From: Heligmosomoides polygyrus polygyrus
Taxonomy: Eukaryota > Nematoda > Chromadorea > Rhabditida > Heligmosomidae
Reading direction: 5' to 3'
DNA length: 64,000 bases
NCBI GenBank assembly: GCA_947396885.1
Contig: OX377202.1
Span: 73,194,643-73,258,642 of the forward strand
Part shown: positions 43,933 through 55,369 of the stretch, piece by piece
Position numbering within the stretch: position 1 is the stretch's first letter
How the letters are laid out: every line of letters starts with the position of its first letter
Translations under genes and position numbers: made by a program
The notes under the pieces: generated by a model
Seen by the model: only the letters and a program-made list of their open reading frames with translations
The model's database searches: none
Told to the model about the DNA's origin: nothing

Positions 43933-46470
43933 CCAGGGAATGCCGTCAGCTTCCCATGGAACTTCGGGATGAGACCTATATCACATGAAAGACCTCGAGA
44001 CACTGATCACAGATATGTAGACCAAATTTGCTAAATGGATCTCCTAAGCGAGCTGTGGCTGGCGGAAGCCGCCATGTCATCCATGTGTTAGGCGCGCTCT
44101 ATCAGCGTTGGGCGCAGTATTGCGCGGTAATCGGCGGTTCGGCTATTAGCGCCTTCAGCAACGGTATCGGCGCAGTGGTAGGGCGCTCACTTCACAGGAT
44201 TGAGGTCATTGGTTCGGTTCCCGTCGCTGATGGCCTTTTTGCATTTTGTAGCTTATCTTCGATGAGGACCTATAATTCCATTTTTAGCACATTTTCGAGC
44301 GAACGGCTGATGGCGACTTGCATTTACGTCTATTTGAAGACGTTCAGGTAAAATGTTTTATTCATGACGTGAAGCAAGTCAAAAATTCAAAGCAAAGCAA
44401 AAATAAAAAGTAAAAATGAAATCAAAAATAAACAAAACATAATAAACATAATAAATAAAAAGTAAAGTCACTAGTTAAAAGTTCCGACTCCACCGACACG
44501 ACATCGGTCGAAAAAAAATTGCGCTGAAACTTCGTCGAGGAGGTTATTTGGGGTGCTGATCACGAATCTCACATCCGTTTTTCACGATTAGGTCGGAGAC
44601 CACCCATACCGTTAACAAGGGTGGCCCAGGCAGGGTCACTGATTTCGCTGAAACTTCGTCGAGGGGGGCTCCTAGAGGTGTTAGTGTTCTTCCCGTCGTC
44701 ATCTCTTTAACAAACCCTGACTGGTCGCCGTTGGAGATACAAGCCAGTGGCCTAGTCTGCATATCATCCTTAACGACTCTTACAAATTGCTGCGCCTTCA
44801 GCTCAATTTCGTCACGGCTTCTGTAGGCCTTCTTGGTGATGAATACTGTTATCCTCCTCGATACAATGCCGTAACGTCGTTTGAAGGATGATACCCAAGT
44901 CGGACATGCCTTGAATTTCTCGACTTGATTTTGCACACAAGTCAAGTGCCATCAGCCGTAGGTTTTCGTCGTGCAAGGTAATGCCTAAACTTTAATTAGA
45001 CTACTAAAGTTTACTACTGCAACAGAAAGGATATCAAGTAGTCGGATAGGGAGAAATGTCCACCTTCGGCCATTTTCGTTCTAACTTCTTCATACAGAAG
45101 CTCTCCAATCATTTTTATCTGCGTAGATCGACGGACCCTTGCTGCCATTCCTTCCTTCTGCTCATGCTCGATCCTGCGGATCTTTCTCAAGTGATCCTTA
45201 TCTTTAATCCATCGAAATCTTGAGTTCATACTCGGCAAGGAGCGGTATCCTTTTGAAGAACTTCTGTAGTGCTCGAGAGCCTTCGCTACCTAACCTCAAA
45301 AATTGGCATTACGCCTAGAGAAAACATTATATGTAGGTTACAGACTTACTTGGTCTGGACTTATAGCCGAAGTGCCAAAGTAAACTTCGTTCGCACTCGT
45401 TGTGCATCCATCCTCGCCATCACTGTAGTCCCAGTCGGAGTCGTAATCAGTGGAATCGCCGGCATTCAAATCTTCATCCGTCTCGATTTCTACGAATGTT
45501 GCAGCACCCTCTCGGAGAGTAGCAGCGAACCTTGCGGCAATCTTCCTTTCTTCGCGTGTAGCCGCACTACTATCCTCAGGCGATCCAAATTCAGAGACCA
45601 GAATGGAGACGACCCTTGCTGGAGAAAAAGGCATAGCGAATGAAGAAAAATCAATGGCACATTGAAGCTTTCAAAAATGATCTATCAGATCAAACATTTG
45701 GCCTACATGCTGGATTACGCATGAAATTAGAAGCCTTTTAGCGCGTAGGCAGTTTAGGCTTATGACAGTTGGTGTCAGATTGTGAAGAGCAGATTTGTTT
45801 TACACATTTTTTTTTGCATTGTTCCATCAGTGTTTGAACAGATATAATTAATTTTTTATATGTGTAGAAGTAGTTTATTTTCAATATATTTAATTATGTT
45901 GAGTAAGTATTGTTGATTCTTCATTTTATTTTACTTTTTATTTATTATGTTTATTAAGTTTAGTTGATTTTTAATTTTAATTTTATTTTTTATTTTGTTT
46001 TGATTTGAATTTCTGACTTGCTTCACGTCATGAATAAAACATTTTACCTGAAACATGTTTCCGTATTCAAATAGACGTAAATGCAGTCGCCATTAGCTGT
46101 TCGCTCAAAAATGTGCTAAAAATGGAATTATAGGTCCTCGTCGAAGATAACCTACAAAATGCAGAAAAGCCGCCAGCTACGGGAACCGAACCAATGACCT
46201 CAATCTTGTGAAGCGAGCGCCCTACCACTGCGCCGCCACCGTTGCTGACGGTGCTAATAGCCAAACCGCTGATTACAGCGCAATACTGCGCCCGACGCTG
46301 ATTGAGCGCGTCTAACACATGGAAGACATGGCTGCTTCCGCCAGCCATAACTCGCTTAGGAGATCCATTTAGCAAATTTTGTCTACATACCTGTGATCAG
46401 CGTCTCGAGGTCTTTCACGTGATATAGGTCTCATCCCGAAGTTCCATGGGAAGCTGACGGCATTCCCTGG
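43933..46470. mobile_element. DNA transposon with about 540 bp terminal inverted repeats
   Basis: Ends CCAGGGAATGCCGTCAGC and GCTGACGGCATTCCCTGG are perfect inverted copies, flanked by TTA on both sides. The inverted repeats run to about 44465 and from about 45925, about 540 bases each with moderate divergence. They include a tRNA-like block (GGCGCAGTGGTAGGGCGCTC, GGTTCGGTTCC). Between them is a truncated transposase on the minus strand. TTA duplication suits PIF/Harbinger, whereas the protein looks pogo-like; I leave the superfamily open. Confidence 0.75.
44544..45634 (-). pseudogene. Truncated pogo/CENP-B-like transposase
   Basis: Minus-strand pieces: 45634-45338 (acidic N-terminal part ending at a donor-like GTAAGT), 45270-45014 (EHYRSSSKGYRSLPSMNSRF, WIKDKDHLRKIRRIEHEQKE) and 44945-44544 (FKACPTWVSSFKRRYGIVSR, then NGDQSGFVKEMTTGRTL). 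The middle and last pieces resemble the helix-turn-helix DNA-binding region and the start of a DDE domain with its first Asp (DQSGF) in pogo/jerky-type proteins. The frame stops at 44544 at the inverted repeat, so the rest of the catalytic domain is missing and the protein cannot be active. The piece boundaries may be introns or frameshifts. Confidence 0.6.
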
Positions 46471-46474
46471 TTAG

Positions 46475-46935
46475 TCGCAATATTACTGGTGAGTGAAGTG
46501 CAATAAATGATAACCATAATGATATCTACGCCGGAAAGGTGTTGTACATCCATTGTCGAATCCCCCGACTCCTAACTCCCACTAATATTCTCATTTTAAC
46601 GCATCAGCTTCTCCCATCAGATAAGCCTCCTACTCTTTTCTACAACATCATTCTGTCTTCTAGCTCATCCAACCGACGGGAAGTTTTACACCACATGACA
46701 GTGGATTTTATGTGAAATATCTATCACTATATAATTGAGTTAGCGGTCGATGACGTTCGAGTGATCTAACCCAAATTCTGAACCACCGCAAACTTTTCCC
46801 ATCAGCTGGGAAAAGAGCAACTTCCGTACTAACGTACTTGAAGAGTTCCCTGACCGTTTATCTACCAAAGCTTTGGCACAAAACTTGAAGATAATGGCGC
46901 TACATTTTCGCCAATTACCTTGAGTCGTTTAAAAC
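46475..46935. other. 5' flank of BEL-2, LTR not identified
   Basis: Non-coding sequence where a 5' LTR would be expected. I see an AATAAA at about 46503 but no TG...CA boundary and no match to the sequence after 53775. Confidence 0.3.
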
Positions 46936-46939
46936 CCTA

Positions 46940-47564
46940 GTGGTCAGATATGATAAATGCACGACAAAAGTGGACTATCCAGTCACAGACAAGAAGTCGC
47001 ACGAGAAGTGTAGGTCTACCATAGCACTGCTCCAAAGCAATATAAAACAAATCAAAGAGAGCACAGAAAAGCAGCAGAACCTGTATGCTCAAATAATGGA
47101 GGGATACAGGAACTGCATAGCTAAGTCCGAGAAAAAAGACATAATGCTTGAAATAGAACATATCGAAGGGGAGTCGAAGCTATAAACCGTGTTAGCGGAG
47201 TCTGTTGGCCTCAAATACATGCTGATAGTTCGACTTGACGATGATGTAGTTACAAGCGATAGAATGGAAGTCAAATTAGGCTACGCGACACCAATATCGC
47301 AAAGTTTAGACAGGGTTGATCTAGAAGGCATACAACCTTCTAGTATTCCAAACAATGAGGAGGAACGTAGACAAACTCAATGGCGAAGCGATGAGCACAG
47401 AAATCCCAAACAATCCTGAGCTCGCAAATCGACAAACCAGAACTCACTATCGTTCGATAGAACCTCCTCAAGCCACACTGCCCAAATTTCGCGGCAAAGC
47501 TTAGGAGTCCCCAAAATTCTGGGCCATTTTCGAGGCACTAGTCATTCAAGCAACGAGCTGGATA
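46940..47564 (+). pseudogene. BEL-2 gag, N-terminal part
   Basis: KCRSTIALLQSNIKQIKEST begins a probable coiled coil (46940-47185), followed after a stop by 47189-47419 and then, with a frame change, PNNPELANRQTRTHYRSIEP and PPQATLPKFRGKA with FWAIFEALVIQATS, the DUF1759 signature of BEL/Pao gag. The Tc1-like element 47565-48473 interrupts the protein at this point. Confidence 0.7.
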
Positions 47565-48473
47565 CAGTGCGTTTCAAAAGTATGTATCCACTCTAAAACT
47601 TGCCCATATCTCGTTTCGCGTTGATTTCTGCAGGACCGCATTTTTTAGTTTTTTTAGATTTTTTAGAATAGATAAAAGAACTTTAATTTGGATGATTGAT
47701 GGATACCGACATTAATAGAGAGACCTGCGAGAAGCCCCGTCGTCGCAACTTTGGAGGCGGTTTGAAAGCGGTTCACTAGTGACAGTGGTCGGCTTCTTCA
47801 TCAGCGGGATGCTGAAGCTTAGGCTTCCGTCGTGTCGCACGCGCAGTCTGAACTGTCAAGGTGTAGTGGAGTCCAGCCTAATGCCTTTCTTGAGAGGCAG
47901 AACACATCAGAGACATGTTCTGCAGCAGGGCAGCGCTGCAGTGCATGTGTCCAGGTTGACCAAAGATTGGCTCCACCGCCACAACATTCAAGTAACGGAC
48001 TGGCCGGCATGTTCTCCTGACAGAAACGGAGTGGAGAACATGTGGGGGATCGTGGATCAACGAGCCTACGCGAATAACCGACAGTTCAATGATGTGGTGG
48101 TAATTTTGATTACATGGGACACCAACGAAGACAGAATAATCCAGAACCTTGTCAGTGGCTTGAACAATATAATGCATGATGTTATAAGAAATAATGGTGG
48201 TCCGATCGACTTTTGAATTTAGTAAAAATTTTGTTTTTCACAAATGGATATATACTTTTGAAACGCCAAACTTCAATCAATTTTCTTCAAAAAATTCTAA
48301 TTTTCTTCAATTTCTTCTGATTCTCGTGTGAGACGAAAAAAATCTCTGAAGGTAGGTGGTTGCCTATTTTCAACTACGAGTAATCTAGAAGAGCTAGTGC
48401 GGTCCTGCAGAAATCAACGCAAAACGAGATATGGGCAAGTTTCAGAGTGGATACATACTTTTGAAACGCACTG
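47565..48473 (+). mobile_element. Tc1-like transposon (909 bp) inserted in gag
   Basis: Terminal inverted repeats CAGTGCGTTTCAAAAGTATG and its inverse, continuing through CACTCTAAAACTTGCCCATA for about 75 bases with few differences. TA precedes the left end (47563-47564); the right flank is AA, probably a mutated TA. Because the two gag halves join cleanly across it, this is a clear insertion. Confidence 0.85.
47779..48216 (+). pseudogene. Tc1-like transposase remnant
   Basis: HVLQQGSAAVHVSRLTKDWL matches the QQDNAPxHxS block, but the catalytic Asp is now Gly. WPACSPDRNGVENMWGIV matches WPxxSPDLNPIENxW with the catalytic Glu retained (VENMW) and LNPI changed. It ends in RNNGGPIDF, the normal C-terminus of this Tc1 family. 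The N-terminal DNA-binding half is missing. It cannot catalyse transposition. Confidence 0.85.
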
Positions 48474-49330
48474 AATCATGGAAAAATTATATTGATCAAA
48501 GAAATCCCATCAGGTCGAGCAAAAACGGTGATGCAAGGAATCCAACCTTTGCCACAAAACTACGAGTGGATGATAAGAACATTAAAGGAGTCCTAACATG
48601 ACTACACTACAAACAGATCGCAAATCGTTCAAAAACTAGCGAAAAGGAAATCGGCCACAAATTTCGCCGACAGCGAATTCGCTTCCGAACAAGTACAGAT
48701 TCTGGTGAACCAAATGGTGTCAGCCGAATACGATGTCAGGAGCACCTTTGACCCCATTTGGTGTGAAACTATTCTCGCCAAATTTCCTCGTGACACCGTC
48801 AAGCCTGTGCTCACATCAACCAGAGGAGAGCATAATCAAACTGTCGACGACCTCTTAGGTCATCTCAAAAAAAGAAATCGCCACAAAAAGGTAGGTCGAG
48901 AGCAGATTAGGACACTCAGCAAACAACAAATCTTCTGACTTCCGACCCAATCATCCAAACATCACATGGGTCACCACACCACGCTATACGCATATCACCC
49001 AACGGCTTCGCTCGGGTGACGGCTGCATATTCTGCCGAAAGGACAATCATGCCTCCTTATCATGCAGAACAGTGACCGACAAATCCCTCCGCAGACAACT
49101 TTTGAAGGAGCAGAACAGGTGTTGGAAATGCTTTTCAAAAAACATCACATATCCTTGTGCCTCAAAAAGAATCCAGCCCAACAAGAAAGGCAATGGAATC
49201 CAGCACAAAGAAACGACCAAATAGGTCGATACCAAGGCCGATTCAACCAACAGCGAGCAGAAGACGGTAATCTTGGAACACAGACCACGAACAACGCCCT
49301 AACCTGTACCAAACAGCCTCCCTGATCAGA
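48474..49330 (+). pseudogene. BEL-2 gag, C-terminal part with zinc knuckles
   Basis: Fragments in two frames give QVEQKR, then KWCQPNTMSGAPLTPFGVKL, and the nucleic-acid-binding part GCIFCRKDNHASLSCRTVTD (CX2C...C knuckle) and CWKCFSKNITYPC. The second knuckle has lost its His. Stops and frame changes are frequent. The protease follows. Confidence 0.65.
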
Positions 49331-49359
49331 CCGAAACAATTCTCTCACAACTCATACTA

Positions 49360-49695
49360 ATGACAGCCGAGGGTAACATACGGAACCACCGAAAATCCGC
49401 GTACGAAAAAGTACTATTCTTCTTCGATTGTGAAGCTCAAAAAACAATTGTTGAAGAGAATCTCGCCATTTGCCTCGCAATACCGAAACATACGACAGAA
49501 ATTTGCACAACGTCCGGTATCGGAGGTCACATAGAGACATTTGAAAGCCACATCGCTAACGCAGGAGTTAGCACGGCATTTTGTGGAGAGTTGCAGTTCA
49601 AATTTCAAACTAAGCCAGTAATCACAAATGGTTTTCAAAGCATACACCTATCCAAGCCATATATACAATTTCTGAAAGCTAACAACATTTGTTAA
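49360..49695 (+). pseudogene. BEL-2 aspartic protease, active site mutated
   Basis: MTAEGNIRNHRKSAYEKVLF leads to FFFDCEAQKTIVEENLA. The catalytic D(S/T)G triplet of retropepsins is replaced by DCE at 49426, so the enzyme cannot form the usual active site although the frame stays open over 110 codons. BEL-1 keeps DTG at the same place. Confidence 0.75.
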
Positions 49696-49884
49696 GCTAA
49701 CTCCAAATTAGCGAAGAACATCAAACACAGCATATTCTCGTCGACTTGGACTACTTCCATGAGCACCAATTTATTGAACGGAGAAAAAACTCCCTCAGGG
49801 CTACATATAGCCAAAACCGTTTTCGGACCTACGTCTGCGACGGGGTAACTTCTTCAGGCTAATTCCGAAAACATCAGCTGTGGA

Positions 49885-50964
49885 ATGATAACCGTATGCG
49901 ATGGTGAGAACGCAATCCTCGAAAAGATGTTTGAACTAGAAGGACTTGGAATTTCTAAGGTGAGTATCGACCAGACGAAAAAATCTGCAAATACCTGGAA
50001 CAATACTCAAAGAAAATCATTTGAAGGCGGCCAAATAACAGCCCCATTCCCGTTCAAAGATAACATTGCGGAGCTCGAGGACAATTACCTCGTAGCAATA
50101 GGTCGTTTGGAATCGTTCCAAACAAATTTAAAAAATAGTGCCGAACAGCGTTGCTGGTAGTGGAAAATCATTGAAAAGTATCAAAAAGAAGGCATGATAG
50201 AAACTTTCAGATCTGCAGAAAAAGACGCCGTGGGCGAATATTACATGCCCATTCAGGTGTTTGGAAGCCTTCAAGGAACGTACCTTTGAAGATAGTCTTC
50301 GATTTTTCATCAAAAAGAAGACGACGTAATGCACAAGGGAGAAGCAATCGTCAACAAAATTCACGATATATTGCTCGCATCACATTACAGCAAGATCATC
50401 CTCATTTGTGACATCGAAGCGGCATTCACGCAGACTCGGCTGCCGAAATCACACAAAGACCTGTGCATATTCCCTTGGCTTAAGGACACGAACCTGCCCC
50501 CCCCCCTAACACAAGAGAGAACCTAATACACTACAGGTTCAAAAGACTCCCATTTGGAGTAACAGCTTCACCAAGCGTTCTTAACATGGCTCTCTCAGCA
50601 TTCCTCAATAGCTGCAACACAGATCTAGGTCTCAAACAACTTATACGTAGACAACATTCTCTTACGTGCCCAAACAGAACTCAAAGTCTTAGAAAAATAC
50701 CACCAATCGAAAGAGCTATTTGAAAATATTGGTATTAATTTGAGGGAATATACCTCAAATTACAAGCAAGTCAATGCCAAAATACCAAAAAAAGATAGGC
50801 TCGACGGTGAACACGTGAAACTTCTAGGAGTCCAATATCATACCGATACAGACTCATTCACGGTCGCCACCAATTTCCAACAAACCGACAAGCTAACGAA
50901 GAAACACATCGTAAGTCAAATCAACTCAGTTTACGATCCGTTCGGGCTTGCCGCCCACTGCTAG
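49885..50964 (+). pseudogene. BEL-2 reverse transcriptase
   Basis: Blocks: MFELEGLGISK, DNYLVAIGRLESFQTNLKNS, YQKEGMIETFRSAEKDAVG, ILICDIEAAFTQTRLPKSHK (palm motif A, DIEAAF), a run of ten C at 50503-50512 that probably caused a frameshift, then YVDNILLRAQ at 50644 (motif C, YVDN), and LGVQYHTDTDSFTVATNFQQ. Motif C has Asn for the second Asp; this may be a mutation or a family variant, as I cannot compare copies. Several stops. Confidence 0.7.
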
Positions 50965-50969
50965 TCAAC

Positions 50970-51368
50970 TTGAAATCCATCATGCGACAAGTAATTGCCT
51001 CCGGAGTAGACTGGAAAACTATCATAGAGAAGCCAGAAAGGGATCTATGTTCTGTGATCAACAGTGCCATAATCACCTCATCGAGAGTCCTTCCAGGAGA
51101 CAAAATTCATCTCTGGACACTCGCAGACGCTAGTAACGCCGCGATTGCAGCATGCGCCTACGAGCAGAGCATGGCGACAGGCTCAATCACATGTTTGATT
51201 AGTGGGGAAACCCGACTCACGCCAAAGAAATGTCGTCAGACCATCCCACGCCTAGAACTTCTGGGATTGCTCATGGCTTCTCGGCCAACTAAATTAACTG
51301 CCTCCAACATGAACGGCAAAATCGAAAGCATCTCGATCGTTAGCGACAGCGAAATCGCTCTATGGTAG
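50970..51368 (+). pseudogene. BEL-2 RNase H
   Basis: LADASNAAIAACAYEQSMAT, then SGETRLTPKKCRQTIPRLEL and ISIVSDSEIALW. This is the BEL/Pao RNase H with acidic residues in ADAS, RLEL and SDSE, which degrades RNA in the hybrid. The frame is open for 132 codons and then hits TAG. Confidence 0.75.
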
Positions 51369-52270
51369 CTAAAATCATTCAAAAAGCTGCCAGTTTTTGT
51401 AGCCAATACTCGTGAGCGTATCCACAACATCGTGAACACGATAGAATCTAGGAATAAGCGTATCGTTCCTTCAGATCGAAACCACCCACAGTCCAGCAAA
51501 TGCAGGTACGAGGGGTTTAACGACCGAATCCATCAAGAACCATGGCTGAGTTCACGGTCCACGATGGCTACAGAACAGCCGTGACCCCTGGCCAATAAAA
51601 TCAACGGAGGCAGTAGTCCAGAACCCCTCACAAAAAGGGGAGGGGGCGAGCCGACAACGGTGCTCACCAGCAACACCGTAGAAGAACGTTGCGAGAAACT
51701 ATTAAGTCTATAGACTTGAAGCAATTTTCAACCCCCAGAAAATCCATCAGAGTCGTTTTTCTCATCGGGACGGGCTTGGGTCGATCTAACAAACAGGAAT
51801 CGCTTGCTAAAGATTATCGTGGAGAAACTCTCCAAGTTCAGCGCGGAGCAACATATCACGCCCACGGAAATAGAAATTTCTGAGCAACTACTTTTTACTT
51901 AAGAACAAAGACAAGAGAGTATTTCATGTATCCAAAATCGGTTTTCCGACATTATTAAGGACAGCGATGGATTAATCAGACATGAATCCCGTCTACAAAA
52001 TGCGGCTATCCCTACAGATACCAACTCAGAATTGGTACATTTGATCGTGCGGCAGATCTACCGACAAAATGCACACTGTGGGAAAGAGCATACGCTAACT
52101 ATCGTGCGCCAGCGATTTTGGATCCCTGGACCATCCAATGCTTTCAAAAAATACATTAAGCATTGCTAAGTCTGCAAGAAATGCTAAGGGTTCCCTCTGG
52201 GCAAATGCTCCAAACTTCGAGCTTACACCGCTAACTTGGTCAATACTACTGGCACTGTGCACGCTACCGT
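51369..52270 (+). pseudogene. BEL-2 integrase N-terminal part
   Basis: Multi-frame fragments give SDRNHPQSSK, then RLQNAAIPTDTNSELVHLIV and RQNAHCGKEHTLTIVRQRFW with KKYIKHC and a stop before VCKKC: the H2C2 zinc region of BEL/Pao integrase. The catalytic core expected next (first Asp in CDLIGPF) is absent, because env-like sequence begins soon after. So this copy has an internal deletion. Confidence 0.65.
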
Positions 52271-52289
52271 GAGTAATGACACCAACCAG

Positions 52290-53774
52290 CGCCTGCCAGC
52301 ACGGCTACATACGGCACTCAGTCGAGTTGATATGCAACAAAAACAATCAATGTCACCTAGAATACGTTAGAGAACTGCTTTTCAACCGACTACAGTCAGA
52401 GATCTGTCTAGAAATCCTACACGCAAATGACATAGTGGAACTGATAAAATTCATTAAATAAAGAGTGGATTTCATGTGCTCCAAAATCACGGAGTTCTTC
52501 ACCAGACAAACGAGGACTCACGTCGATCACGTGAAACGGTGCCCCCAAGCAGGGTCATGCACAACTGAAAGTGCGAGACGATCTCTCCCAACGAAACCAT
52601 ACCCGATCTCCAGCACACAGCCAAGTATCCCGGCTACTCCGGATGCTTAAACGCTGCGGAGGGATGCTATGCGGCTGCTTCACGCCCTTACCCACTTGCT
52701 GGTTCTACAGGTAGCACACGAACCATTAATCACTTAATCACGAACCATTAATCACTTTTCGAGGGGATAAACTGTACTTACTGGAACCCAACTATACAAC
52801 TCGAGGCTGAGATAACATCGGCCAATAATATGGAAATCTATAACCATTCGTTTAAACCGTATGTGACCGAAACCCTCAGCAACCTCAACATCACAATAAC
52901 GTCGATTCAAAAGCCAATGGCGTCGATGACCAACCTGCGCTTTTTTGTTTGCTAGCGATCGATCCTATTTGGTACCACGCTTCAACCCTCAGTCGCTTGC
53001 AACAACTACACTCAGGCCATGGAAGAATTCTCGTCGTGTACAAATCGTGTCAGGTGCAACTGCGAAAATTCCGTGCCCAATGCCCGGAAGACTCCATCCG
53101 CAATCTTCACGGAACAGAATACGTCCTACCCGTGAGCACACCCTATGCCCGAGTAACCGCCGTCAATAACCAGATGTTCGCAAAATCCGAGGAGGAGGTG
53201 AGAGTCGAATCCAAGATCTTGCAGAATTCTGCAGAACTTATTTCAGGCCAAGAGAGCGATTTCCAAGTCTCAAGACTCACTGGTTGCTATGACTGTGCCC
53301 TAGGAGCACACTTTACAGCCACCTGCAAGTCCGGTCACCTGCGACTCCCAGCAGCTTCGTGATCAAATGTGGGTCTTCGAACGAACAGAACAACATCGTT
53401 CCCCACTTCGAACATCCGGCCGTATATGAACAATGCAACAAACACTGTACGCAAATCTCAACTACATTCTTGATCAACGGGACCCTCCACTATCACCAAT
53501 CATGGCTACAGGGCTCGACATTTGATGCTAAGTCGCACGGAATACCGCTGAGCATCAGTGGTTCGGAGACGTCAGCCTGCCCAATATTGATCGCGTGATC
53601 AATAATGTCAAGACCCACTGGAAACTAACAGTGGGGGCCATCGAGACAGTAGCGATGCTACAGGCAGCTACTTACCTAGCAGGACCAATGATCATCCTAT
53701 TACTCGTGAAGGCAGCGTACTCGCTGGCTGCCTTGGCAGCTATGGCTATATGGAAACTAGTCAGCCTACCGTAA
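52290..53774 (+). pseudogene. BEL-2 env-like gene (Tas type)
   Basis: Cys-rich fragments (KYPGYSGCLNAAEGCYAAA near 52615), VLPVSTPYARVTAVNNQ (near 53120), TTFLINGTLHYHQSWLQGST (53462) and a hydrophobic C-terminal segment (AATYLAGPMIILLLVKAAYS, about 53670-53730) ending in TAA at 53772. The order resembles env-like fusion glycoproteins of nematode BEL elements, a class related to phlebovirus-type glycoproteins. Frames change several times and stops are present, so no protein is made. Residual similarity to 28530-29400 supports the call. Confidence 0.55.
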
Positions 53775-54385
53775 AGACCCTAGGACCAAAATGTGAACGC
53801 GTAAGTGGACATACTGTACACAAGTATGTAATGTATATAGCAAACTAAACTCACACAATAAACAAAAAAACATCGCGAGTTTGCAATTGATCGCAGTCTA
53901 CAAAATTGCCAAAGCTGGTATCGAACCGGCAATTCAAAAATGCCGCAATCAATTGCGCGCCGACGCTAGGTAGCGCTAACATGGGCTGAAGGCGGCCACC
54001 AGAAAATTAATCAATCGAAGCCAACTGACCTGAAGTCATCGTCAGACGATGAGTCGATGACAAGCAGCGGGCCTCAGCCGACCGTCTATGCCAAGATGGG
54101 ATTGACGAGCACGTCAAAAGCTGATAAAAACTCCTAGGAGCTAACGCGGGCCAGTGGATCGCGCCGTTTCAACAGCGCATGATAAAGGACCGCTAATCTC
54201 GCTCACGTCTGCTCGGGCCCATTGGCGATTGCTCAATGATATGGACAATAGCAGATGAAATATTCTTAGTGCCAATAGCAACACTGAAAACCAATACACT
54301 GGTCACAGCTTATCATCCAGCCCATATAAATAGCCATCATTGATCTCAGTCACGCATACGCAGCACCCGTTTCGTTACTGCACGA
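53775..54385 (+). repeat. Probable retroelement non-coding region with tRNA-like block
   Basis: AATGTATATAGC and AATAAACAAAAAAAC (53857) look like LTR promoter and poly(A) signals after BEL-2 env. At about 53925-53995, the minus strand reads GCCGGTTCGATACCAGC with a well-paired T arm, a tRNA-like block. A second promoter-like site, CCATATAAATAGCC at about 54325, precedes the ORF at 54386. LTR ends could not be fixed. Confidence 0.4.
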
Positions 54386-54830
54386 TGTCGGACTTCTACA
54401 AAGCTCTCGACAAATTGTAGCTCAACGACCCCAATAACCCGTTCGTCCAAGCCCTCGTCCAAGTCCGTTCACTGCAAGGATTCGACTCGAAGATCGACTC
54501 GTTATTCAACATCGCAGCCAAAATGGGCGCGCGCTTGGACAGAATGGAGCCCGCTCTCAGCCAGTTGGCGGAGAAATTCAATCCGAAGACTACCTGCGTA
54601 TTCTGCAATGTGGAGGTCCAAAAGGAGGGCCACAGCTTTGGCGGTGTCCAAATTACAGCGATGCCGTTGCCAGGGCCGTCCAGGCCTCCAAGCTGGGCCT
54701 CTGTGGCCGCTGCCTGAAGGAAGTGCATCAGGAGGATTGTAGGGTTACTTGCATTGCCAAAACTGCAAGTTACCCCTCAATCTTCTGCTGTGTCTAAGCA
54801 TATGACAAGGAAGCCATCAGGCAAAGAGAC
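54386..54830 (+). pseudogene. Gag-like zinc-finger ORF
   Basis: The ATG at 54386 opens MSDFYKALDKL, then a TAG, and the frame resumes (FVQALVQVRSLQGFDSKIDS, RLDRMEPALSQLAEKFNPKT). It then shows CVFCNVEVQKEGHSFGGC and, in the next frame, LCGRCLKEVHQEDCRVTC: a series of CxxC ... H ... C zinc-binding motifs after a helical region. This order is typical of retroelement gag proteins. A TATA-like box lies about 60 bases upstream. No pol follows, so it is a truncated element. A host zinc-finger gene cannot be excluded. Confidence 0.4.
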
Positions 54831-55369
54831 GGAAATTCTGGTTGGTTAAGCCAGCTTATATTCAGAGCACTAATTTCACGACATTGTATGAAAACGAATC
54901 CCATTTTTACAGAGCACTTTCAAATGCCATCGCCCAACGACAGATACAGGTCCGACGCCAAGCCGATTCTACACTTCGAGCTGGCTGCCGTCAGTACCGT
55001 CAACAGCGACGATTGCTACCTATCTATGCCCTGCCTTCTTGTTGGGAGGTCCCCATCGACCTCCTTACAATCACTCTTCTCACACATTGTACCGAATAAA
55101 CACTTTTGCCCACTTCTCTTGACGGCACAGTGCACAAGTACTCCTTTGAGAAAAATTCGTATTTCAACAAACAAGGAAATTAGACTCTTCCAAAATCCTA
55201 CTGTGTGTTAATTCACTACCAAACTTTTACGATGCACAAAGGAGTTTATGAGAGACCTCTCGATAAAAACCTTGGCCTAACTAGGAAGGTTTCCGTTCTG
55301 CGTTGCTTCCACTTTCCTTCTGCGCTGGCGTCTATCGTGTCTGTCATGCAGCCTGGTTTTTCATTCAAG

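Noticed and set aside
43933..46470. Helitron or MULE assignment for the long inverted repeat element
   Set aside because: Inverted termini exclude a Helitron; no 8-9 base target duplication as in MULEs, and the protein resembles pogo/CENP-B types.
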